From Pseudomonadota bacterium (GTDB lineage Bacteria; Pseudomonadota; Alphaproteobacteria; Rhizobiales; Xanthobacteraceae), in NCBI GenBank assembly GCA_023405565.1, contig JAEXXW010000305.1, positions 1-6,144 on the forward strand: a stretch of DNA of 6,144 nucleotides, given 5' to 3'. This document shows, in pieces, positions 1 through 5,195 of this stretch (position 1 is its first letter; each line of letters starts with the position of its first letter). The notes under the pieces are model-generated. The model had not been told where the DNA came from. It made no database searches and was given only the letters and a program-made list of their open reading frames with translations. The position numbers and the translations under genes are program-made.

Positions 1-40
1 GGCTGACATCGGTCGGCCCGCACCTCGTGGTATGATTTGA
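1..40 (+). other. Possible 3' end of an upstream plus-strand gene
   Basis: Two plus-strand frames are open from the left edge. One starts at base 2, reads ADIGRPAPRGMI and stops at TGA 38-40. The other starts at base 3, reads LTSVGPHLVV and stops at TGA 33-35. Either could be the tail of a gene ending 10 to 15 bases before the ThDP enzyme, which would make that enzyme a downstream member of an operon. So few codons cannot distinguish coding from chance, and no product can be named. Confidence 0.3.
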
Positions 41-44
41 GAAG
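39..44 (+). promoter_or_regulatory. Ribosome binding site of the ThDP enzyme gene
   Basis: GAGAAG lies 6 bases before the ATG at 51, a reasonable Shine-Dalgarno match and spacing. It supports the ATG at 51 over the next in-frame ATG at 90, where the nearest purine-rich stretch (AAGGTGA) is about 13 bases away. No convincing -35/-10 pair is visible in the 50 bases available, so the promoter probably lies outside the window. Confidence 0.5.
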
Positions 45-50
45 AACGAC

Positions 51-1937
51 ATGCTGACACGACTCTCCGAAGGTGACCAACGCGATGCCATGCGCGCCCG
101 GGCACGGGCCATCCACGTGGCCGGTTCGCTTGCAAAGGCAATCGAAGGTGGTGCGCTGCCAAAGCTTGTCGGGACGACACTCTCGGAAGCGCTCGTGCTC
201 GGTCTGCTCAAGCAGGGCGTGCGGAAGTATTTTGCCATCTTCGGGCATGGCTCGACGGATCTCGGCGACGTGCTGCGCATCTACGAGGAAGAAGGTGTCA
301 CGCGCACCTTCAATTGCCGCAATGAAGTCGAGATGGCGCACGCCGCAACGGCGTTGCGCTGGCAATACGGCGAAATCCCTGCGGTCGTGACATCGATCGG
401 GCCTGGCGCGCTGCAGGCTTTTGCCGGTTCGCTCGCCGCCGCATCGAACGGGATCGGCGTCTATCACATCTATGGTGATGAGACGACCTTCGGCGAAGGC
501 TACAACATGCAGCAGGTACCGAAGGAGGAGCAGGGCCTGTTCGGCCGGATGACGGCGCTGATGGGCGGCTCCTATGTACTGCACACGCCGGAAGCCTTGC
601 GCGATGCGTTGCGCCGCGGCTCGCTCGCGGTCAATCATCCCTATCGGGCTGGACCCTTCTATCTGCTGCTGCCGTTGAATACGCAGCCGCAGCAGTTGAT
701 GATCAACCTCGCGGCGCTGCCAAACCGTCCGGACCTGCCGACGCTTACACCGGTCGATGACGAGGCCTATGCGAAAGCCGCGCGCCTTATTGCGGCGGCG
801 CCGAGCCTTGCGATCAAGGCGGGCGGCGGCACGCGCGGGCACGATGCGGCCGTGCGCAAGCTGGCGGAAGCGGCCGGTGCCGCCGTGGTGCTGTCGCCGG
901 GGGCGACCGGCGTGTTGCCCGACGCGCATTCGCAGAACATGCATGTCGGCGGATCGAAGGGGTCGATCAGCGGCAACTTCGCGATGGCCAATGCCGAGCT
1001 TGTCATTGTCATCGGTTCGCGTGGTGTGTGCCAGGCCGATTGTTCCGGCATCGGCTACAAGGCGGCGAAGCACGTCATCAACATCAATGGCGATTTCGCC
1101 GACGCGCTCCACTATAACCAAACGACCGCGCTGGCGGGTGACATATCGGCTGTTATCGAGCGGCTTTGTACGTATCTGAAGAATATCGCGGCGAACAAGG
1201 TGAACTGGCTGAAAGCCTGCGCCGAGAAGAAGAGGGAGTGGACCGCATTCAAGCAGGCGCGCTTTGATGCGAAGCCCGCGCAGGACACGGCATGGCAACG
1301 TCCCGTTCTGTATCAGCCGGCCGCGATCAAGGTCGTTGCCGATTTTGCCAAGAGCATTGATGCCGCAAAGTTCTTCGACGCGGGCGATGTGCAGGCCAAC
1401 GGCTTCCAGATCGTGGAGGATGATCGCACGGGGGACACTTTCACCGAGACCGGTGCGTCCTATATGGGCTTTGCGACGAGTGCGCTGGTGGCATCAGGCG
1501 TCGCCGACAAGCCGCGTTACGGCATTGCCTTTACCGGCGACGGGTCCTTCATGATGAATCCGCAGGTGCTCATCGATGCGGTCGAGCACAGTGTGCGCGG
1601 CATGATCGTGATATTCGATAATCGCCGGATGGCGGCAATCACGGGCCTGCAGCTCGCGCAATATGGCCGCGAATTCCGTACCAATGATTCTGTGCCAGTG
1701 GATTATGTGCAGCTTGCTTCGTCCGTGACGGGCGTTTGCGCATTGCATGGCGGGTTCAGTGTCGACGAATTGCAGACGGCACTGAAACAGGCGCATGAGC
1801 ATGACGGCCTCTCGGTCGTGCATGTGCCGGTCTATGCCGGGCCGGACGAGTTGGCCGGCCTTGGTGCATGGGGACAATGGAATGTCGGCAACTGGTGCGC
1901 CGATGTTCAGCGCGAGTGGATCGAGCAGGATATTTGA
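51..1937 (+). CDS. ThDP-dependent enzyme, IolD-like (acetolactate synthase/TPP family)
   Basis: A 628-residue cytoplasmic enzyme with the three-domain layout of the acetolactate synthase/IolD group. The N-terminal PYR domain spans about residues 44-215, with FGHGS at 64-68, the probable cofactor-activating glutamate E92 in NEVEMAHAA, and TSIGPGALQAF at 114-124. The middle domain spans about 235-375 (GGSKGSISGNFAMA, then VIGSRGVCQADCSG). The C-terminal PP domain spans about 420-600. The Mg-ThDP motif begins GDG at 496-498 and closes with FDN at 522-524, so D497 and N524 are the expected metal ligands. SIGPGA, the FDN ending and a tryptophan-rich C-terminus resemble IolD, which hydrolyses the ring of 3,5/4-trihydroxycyclohexane-1,2-dione in inositol breakdown. 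However, residues 1-43 form an arginine/alanine-rich leader, and no inositol gene is visible nearby. ThDP binding is secure from the motifs; the reaction is not. It could be another C-C lyase, hydrolase or decarboxylase. It converges on the minus-strand operon. Confidence 0.9.
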   Translation: MLTRLSEGDQRDAMRARARAIHVAGSLAKAIEGGALPKLVGTTLSEALVLGLLKQGVRKYFAIFGHGSTDLGDVLRIYEEEGVTRTFNCRNEVEMAHAATALRWQYGEIPAVVTSIGPGALQAFAGSLAAASNGIGVYHIYGDETTFGEGYNMQQVPKEEQGLFGRMTALMGGSYVLHTPEALRDALRRGSLAVNHPYRAGPFYLLLPLNTQPQQLMINLAALPNRPDLPTLTPVDDEAYAKAARLIAAAPSLAIKAGGGTRGHDAAVRKLAEAAGAAVVLSPGATGVLPDAHSQNMHVGGSKGSISGNFAMANAELVIVIGSRGVCQADCSGIGYKAAKHVININGDFADALHYNQTTALAGDISAVIERLCTYLKNIAANKVNWLKACAEKKREWTAFKQARFDAKPAQDTAWQRPVLYQPAAIKVVADFAKSIDAAKFFDAGDVQANGFQIVEDDRTGDTFTETGASYMGFATSALVASGVADKPRYGIAFTGDGSFMMNPQVLIDAVEHSVRGMIVIFDNRRMAAITGLQLAQYGREFRTNDSVPVDYVQLASSVTGVCALHGGFSVDELQTALKQAHEHDGLSVVHVPVYAGPDELAGLGAWGQWNVGNWCADVQREWIEQDI

Positions 1938-1940
1938 TTT

Positions 1941-1958
1941 CGTCAGCGTATGCTGGCG
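1941..1958. terminator. Weak hairpin just after the ThDP gene, possible terminator
   Basis: CGTCAGC (1941-1947) pairs with GCTGGCG (1952-1958) around a GTAT loop, giving a 7-bp stem with one T-G wobble. It starts 3 bases after the stop codon. No T-run follows on either strand, so it is not a canonical intrinsic terminator. It may stabilise the 3' end of the transcript or act together with the repeat that follows. Confidence 0.3.
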
Positions 1959-1983
1959 CTGCGATCCGTCATGCCCGGCCTTA

Positions 1984-2010
1984 GCCGTCGAAGACGGCGT
2001 CGTTGACGCC
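1984..2010. repeat. Two overlapping, mutually exclusive hairpins inside the left repeat arm
   Basis: GCCGTC (1984-1989) pairs perfectly with GACGGC (1993-1998) around a GAA triloop. GGCGTC (1996-2001) pairs perfectly with GACGCC (2005-2010) around a GTT triloop. The two stems share bases 1996-1998, so both cannot form fully at once. Together they fill the 37-base loop of the left 9-bp stem, whereas the right stem has only a 5-base loop. They are probably part of the repeat rather than a separate regulatory element. Confidence 0.5.
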
Positions 2011-2058
2011 TTATGTGCCGGGCATCCACGTCTTATTGAGCTTGAGCCAAAGGCATGG

Positions 2059-2081
2059 ATGGCCGGGGCGAGCCCGGCCAT
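2059..2081. terminator. Strong GC-rich hairpin downstream of the minus-strand operon
   Basis: ATGGCCGGG (2059-2067) and CCCGGCCAT (2073-2081) form a perfect 9-bp stem with a 5-base loop, about 30 bases past the flavin reductase stop codon. It is the strongest local hairpin noticed in the gap. No T-tract follows on the minus strand, so classical Rho-independent termination is doubtful. It could still block 3' exonucleases or assist Rho-dependent termination. It is also the right arm of the palindromic repeat. Confidence 0.4.
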
Positions 2082-2111
2082 GACGACGAAATTGGACAGC
2101 AGGTCTTTCGA

Positions 2112-2651
2112 CTACACGTGCTTATACGCCCGCGCGTGATACACCAGCGCCTTGTCGGCATCGGCGAGCTTGATGGCCGCGACTTCGCCGAAATAGATGT
2201 CGTGGGTCGCGACCGATTTCATCTCCAGCACGCGGCAATCGATGGCGGCGATGGCATTGGTCAAGGCCGGTGCGCCGGTTTCCAGTGTCGTCCAATGTCC
2301 GGCCTCGAAGCGGTCGGCCATGAATTTTCCGGTTCGCCCGGCAAACACATTGGCCAGCTCTTCGTCGTGCGAGGCGAGGGTATTCACGCAGAACACCTTG
2401 TTCTCCCGCATGATCGGTGTGATCTGGCTCTTGCGGTTGAGGCAGACCAGCACGGTCGGCGGTGAATCCGACACCGAGGCAACGGCCGTGGCGGTGAAGC
2501 CTGCTTTTCCGGCCGGGCCCTGTGTCGTGATGATGTGAACGGCGGCGCCTAGCCTGGCCATGGCTTCCCGGAACAGGGCCGGCTCTGCCAGGACGCGTTC
2601 AACAGGCTGCATGCCCTCTGCCGTTTGGGGGGAATTATCGATCCAGCTCAT
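2112..2651 (-). CDS. Flavin reductase, RutF/HpaC type (NAD(P)H:FMN/FAD oxidoreductase)
   Basis: A 179-residue soluble protein made almost entirely of one flavin-reductase split-barrel domain (about residues 26-175). Its order of motifs matches the RutF/HpaC group: FREAMARLGAAVHIITT (27-43), AGFTATAVASVSDSPPTVLV (50-69), CLNRKSQ (70-76), CVNTLASHDEELANVFAG (88-105), RFEAGHW (114-120), and near the end VATHDIYFGEV (147-157) and LVYHARAY (169-176). Members reduce free FMN or FAD with NAD(P)H and pass it to a separate flavin-dependent monooxygenase. The first 25 residues are variable. The ATG at 2651 is preferred because it leaves only a 14-base gap after the amidohydrolase, with AGTGGA 5 bases before it. 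The next in-frame ATG, at 2612, has GAGG only 2 bases away. It is the last gene of the operon. The monooxygenase partner is not in the window, so the final substrate is unknown. Confidence 0.9.
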   Translation of the reverse strand: MSWIDNSPQTAEGMQPVERVLAEPALFREAMARLGAAVHIITTQGPAGKAGFTATAVASVSDSPPTVLVCLNRKSQITPIMRENKVFCVNTLASHDEELANVFAGRTGKFMADRFEAGHWTTLETGAPALTNAIAAIDCRVLEMKSVATHDIYFGEVAAIKLADADKALVYHARAYKHV

Positions 2652-2665
2652 TCCAATCCACTGAT

Positions 2666-3727
2666 TTACAGACCAAGCAGCCGCTTGGTGTTGCCGCCCA
2701 CGATTTTGCCCACCGTAGCAGAATCGAAAGCGTCAATGGAAGCCACATGGTTGATAGGATCATAGTCAGCCATGTCGAAAGGATAGTCCGTTCCCATGAC
2801 CACGTGATCGACGCCGAAGGTCTCGACCAGCGCCTTGAGCTGGCCTTTCGAGAACACGACGGTATCGACGTAAATCTGCTTCAGATATTCCGTCGGCGGC
2901 TTCGGCAGGTCGGCATGGGCGTCGGACCGCGCGCCCCAGACATGGTCGATGCGGCCGTAATAGGCGCCAAGATAGCCGCCGCCATGCACGGCCAGGATCT
3001 TCAGCTTCGGGTGCCGTTCCAGCACGCCGTCGAAGATCAGGTAATGCAGGGCGATCGTGGTCTCGAGCGGATTACCGATGACGTTGTTGAAATAGAAGCG
3101 TTTGAAGCGCTCGCCTTGCGTAAAACCATTGGGATGGATGACGACCAGCATCCCGAGTTCTTCCGCCTTCTTCCAGAACGGAGCGGTGATCGGGTCGGAC
3201 AATTCCTTGCCGTCGATATTGGTCAGGATTTGCACGCCCTTGAAGCCGAGCCTGGTGAGACGCTCCAGCTCTTTTGCGGCTTCCTCGCCGTGCGATAGCG
3301 GCACGGTGCCGAACGGAATCAGCCGGTCGGGCTGACGCGCGCAATATTCGGCAATGCCGTCATTGACCATCTGGGCGGCCTTGGTCGCAATGTCGGCCGG
3401 CAGGGTGTAATAGCACTGGCCGGGCGGCGGCAGGATCACCTGCATGTCGAGGCCCATCGCGTCGAGGTCCCTGATCCGCGGCTCGAAATCGACAATGCGG
3501 CTCTTCAGGTCGGCGTCCTGCTTGGCGTTGACGGCGGCCGTTTCCGTGTTCTGGAACTGATGCAGCCCCGTGCCGGCGAGATTGGCGTGCTGGGCAACGT
3601 AGGCGCCAGCCTGCGGGATTGCGACATGCGCATGAATGTCGATCGTGACGCTTTGCGGGCGGATCTCGCGTCCCGGCCTGCCGCGTTCACGTGCTGCCGT
3701 CGGTTCGTATTTATTCCAGGCATCCAT
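2666..3727 (-). CDS. Metal-dependent amidohydrolase/decarboxylase, ACMSD-like (amidohydrolase 2)
   Basis: A TIM-barrel protein of 353 residues from the ATG at 3727; numbering here includes one extra residue from the adjacent GTG at 3730. Expected metal ligands are H33 and H35 in DIHAH, H199 in VVIHP and D315 in GTDYPF. H249 in AVHGGG matches the catalytic histidine of aminocarboxymuconate semialdehyde decarboxylase (ACMSD). R260, 11 residues after H249 in YYGRIDHVW, matches an ACMSD arginine that binds a substrate carboxylate across the dimer. The remaining motif spacing also follows ACMSD closely, offset by roughly 21-24 residues because of a charged 30-residue N-terminal extension with no signal-peptide character. 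The family includes ACMSD, gamma-resorcylate and related aromatic decarboxylases, and some hydrolases and hydratases. Decarboxylation or hydrolysis of an acidic cyclic or muconate-like compound is likely, but the substrate is unassigned. It begins about 15 bases after livF and ends 14 bases before the flavin reductase. Confidence 0.88.
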   Translation of the reverse strand: MDAWNKYEPTAARERGRPGREIRPQSVTIDIHAHVAIPQAGAYVAQHANLAGTGLHQFQNTETAAVNAKQDADLKSRIVDFEPRIRDLDAMGLDMQVILPPPGQCYYTLPADIATKAAQMVNDGIAEYCARQPDRLIPFGTVPLSHGEEAAKELERLTRLGFKGVQILTNIDGKELSDPITAPFWKKAEELGMLVVIHPNGFTQGERFKRFYFNNVIGNPLETTIALHYLIFDGVLERHPKLKILAVHGGGYLGAYYGRIDHVWGARSDAHADLPKPPTEYLKQIYVDTVVFSKGQLKALVETFGVDHVVMGTDYPFDMADYDPINHVASIDAFDSATVGKIVGGNTKRLLGL

Positions 3728-3742
3728 CACGAATTTTCCACT

Positions 3743-4462
3743 TCAGAACACGCCCAGTTGCTGGGCAATCAAGGTCGGGTTGCTTCTCAATTGCTCGGCG
3801 GTGCCGGTGAAGGCGATGGCGCCGGTATTAATGATTGCAACGTCGTCCGCAAGATCGAGGGTCAGCTTTATATTCTGTTCGACCAGGATGATCGACTGTC
3901 CTTCCGCCTTCAATCGCGCAATTGTACGGCCGACTTCGGCCACAAGTTGTGGTGCGAGCCCTTCGGATGGCTCGTCCATCAGCAGGACGCGCGGATTACC
4001 CATCAGCGCGCGGCCGATGGCCAGCATCTGCTGTTCGCCACCAGAGAGCGAGCCGGACAATTGGTCTTCACGCTCTTTCAGTCGTGGGAACACGGAATAG
4101 ACGCGATCCAATGTCCATTCCGGTCTGCCGCCATCCCGCTTGCGGCGTTGCTCGGCGACGACGAGGTTTTCGCGCACGGTCAGTGAGCGGAAGACACGAC
4201 GGCCTTGTGGTACGAGACCGATACCCCGGTGTGAAATCGTGTCCGGCGCCAGCCCTGCGATTGAAGCACCGAACAGGGTGATGGTGCCGCAACGCGGTTT
4301 GAGAAACCCCATGATCGTCGACATGCTGGTGGTCTTGCCGGCGCCATTGCGGCCGAGAAGGCCGAGGAGGCGGCCTTCTTGCAGCGTGAAGCTCACGCCA
4401 TGCAACACATGGCTGTCACCGTAATAGGCATCGATACTGGAAACGGCGAGTGCTTCAATCAC
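3743..4462 (-). CDS. livF: HAAT-type ABC transporter ATP-binding protein, LivF-like
   Basis: A 239-residue cytoplasmic ATPase, the usual LivF length. Walker A is GRNGAGKT (37-44), the Q-loop is VPQGRRVF with Q86, the signature is LSGGEQQ (139-145), and Walker B is VLLMDEP (159-165), followed by SEGLAP. The switch position reads LVEQN, with glutamine in place of the usual histidine; this is normal in LivF proteins and not a defect. The GTG at 4462 is chosen as start because GGGAGGT sits 8 bases upstream, homologous sequence begins there (IEALAVSSIDAYYG), and it overlaps livG by only 8 bases. A longer reading from 4519 adds 19 residues that merely re-read livG. It pairs with the LivG-like ATPase to drive the permease. 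The symbol denotes family; leucine need not be the substrate, given the catabolic genes downstream. Confidence 0.93.
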   Translation of the reverse strand: MIEALAVSSIDAYYGDSHVLHGVSFTLQEGRLLGLLGRNGAGKTTSMSTIMGFLKPRCGTITLFGASIAGLAPDTISHRGIGLVPQGRRVFRSLTVRENLVVAEQRRKRDGGRPEWTLDRVYSVFPRLKEREDQLSGSLSGGEQQMLAIGRALMGNPRVLLMDEPSEGLAPQLVAEVGRTIARLKAEGQSIILVEQNIKLTLDLADDVAIINTGAIAFTGTAEQLRSNPTLIAQQLGVF

Positions 4463-5195
4463 CGAGATAGACCTCCCGTGTGCGCGGATCGGCCACCACT
4501 TCGGCGCGTGTGCCTTCAACGATCACCTGGCCGTAATGCAAGAGCGTGATGCGCTGGGCGAATTCCAGCGCGGTATCCATGTCGTGCTCGATCATGACGA
4601 TGGTGACATCGCGCGGGATCGTCCTGAGCAGGGCACCGACGGTCTTGCGCTCTTCATGCGAGAGGCCGGCGAGAGGCTCGTCGAGCAGCAGAACCTTGGG
4701 TTTCTGCGCCAGCGCCATCGCAAACTCGAGGCGCCGCCGCTCGCCGTAGGATGTCTCGGACACGATGCGGTCGGCGCAATCGCCGAGCCCGACCTGCTTC
4801 AACGCCGCTTGCGCGGCATCCGTCATGTCCTTGTGTTGTGACAAAGCTGTCCATGGATTCCAGCGCACCGGATTGAGTCCGAGCAAGGCGAGCTTGACGT
4901 TGTGCAGCAGTGTTTCGCGCGGAAACAGCGTCAGGATCTGATACGTGCGCGCGAGGCCAAGATGCACGCGCTTCTCCGTCGGCATGCCGGCCAGCTCTTC
5001 GCCGAACAGCTTCACCGAACCGGTATCGGCTGTGAGATCGCCGGTGATGAGGTTGAACAGGGTCGTCTTGCCCGCGCCGTTCGGCCCGATGATCAGGTGT
5101 CGCTCACCTGGCATCACGCGGAACGACACATCCCGCGTCGCCGGCAAGCCGCCGAAGCGCTTGTTGAGTTCACTGACATGGAGTGCGGGGATCAT
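4455..5195 (-). CDS. livG: HAAT-type ABC transporter ATP-binding protein, LivG-like
   Basis: A 246-residue cytoplasmic ATPase that energises uptake with its LivF partner. Walker A is GPNGAGKT (37-44), the Q-loop glutamine is Q86 in ARTYQ, the signature is SYGERRRLE (149-157), Walker B is VLLLDEP (168-174), and the switch histidine is H204 in IEHDMD. The C-terminus (DPRTREVYLGD) is typical of LivG. The signature starts SYGE rather than SGGE, as is common in LivG. The ATG at 5195 is chosen because it forms an ATGA overlap with the permease stop, GGAGG lies 7 bases upstream, and homology begins there (MIPALHVSELNKRFGG). Reading further upstream to 5573 only adds out-of-frame permease sequence. 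The tight overlap suggests translational coupling with the permease. As with livF, the symbol denotes family rather than a proven amino acid substrate. Confidence 0.93.
   Translation of the reverse strand: MIPALHVSELNKRFGGLPATRDVSFRVMPGERHLIIGPNGAGKTTLFNLITGDLTADTGSVKLFGEELAGMPTEKRVHLGLARTYQILTLFPRETLLHNVKLALLGLNPVRWNPWTALSQHKDMTDAAQAALKQVGLGDCADRIVSETSYGERRRLEFAMALAQKPKVLLLDEPLAGLSHEERKTVGALLRTIPRDVTIVMIEHDMDTALEFAQRITLLHYGQVIVEGTRAEVVADPRTREVYLGD
4471..4477 (-). promoter_or_regulatory. Ribosome binding site deciding the livF start
   Basis: On the minus strand this reads GGGAGGT, a near-perfect Shine-Dalgarno, 8 bases before the GTG at 4462. It lies inside the last codons of livG. It fixes the livF start at 4462 and argues against any upstream start. 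Confidence 0.7.

Larger units (their letters stand above)
1967..2085. repeat. Intergenic palindromic repeat of Bradyrhizobium-type genomes
   Basis: The outer ends CGTCATGCCCGG (1967-1978) and CCGGCCATGACG (2074-2085) are inverted copies with one mismatch. Inside, GCCGGGCATCCACGTCTT (2017-2034) is an imperfect inverted copy of AAGGCATGGATGGCCGGG (2050-2067). Each half also folds on itself: ATGCCCGGC (1971-1979) pairs perfectly with GCCGGGCAT (2017-2025), and ATGGCCGGG (2059-2067) pairs perfectly with CCCGGCCAT (2073-2081). The reverse strand reads MAGLAPAIHAF, typical of spurious ORFs over this repeat class in Bradyrhizobium and Rhodopseudomonas relatives (from memory, not searched). It fills the gap between convergent genes. 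It is probably non-coding and may help end transcription from both sides. Confidence 0.75.

Noticed and set aside
757..1179. Arginine-rich plus-strand open frame inside the ThDP gene
   Set aside because: It is a frame-shifted reading of the ThDP gene. The high arginine content comes from GC-rich codons out of frame.
1494..2081. Minus-strand open frame of 195 codons starting MAGLAPAIHAF
   Set aside because: It lies antisense to the ThDP gene and begins inside the palindromic repeat. The opening peptide is a known artefact of that repeat, and the rest resembles no protein family.
1938..2111. Small RNA, riboswitch or tRNA in the intergenic gap
   Set aside because: The structure is explained by the palindromic repeat. 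No tRNA features, promoter or T-tract were seen.
2747..3298. Plus-strand open frame of 183 codons opposite the amidohydrolase
   Set aside because: It is an antisense shadow. The minus-strand gene there has full family motifs, and the shadow has no recognisable domain.
3560..4186. Plus-strand open frame of 208 codons opposite the amidohydrolase/livF junction
   Set aside because: It crosses two well-supported minus-strand genes and shows no domain. High GC content makes long antisense frames common.
4462..4519. Missing H-loop histidine in LivF taken as a defective ATPase
   Set aside because: LVEQN with glutamine is the normal form in LivF proteins, and all other ATPase motifs are intact.
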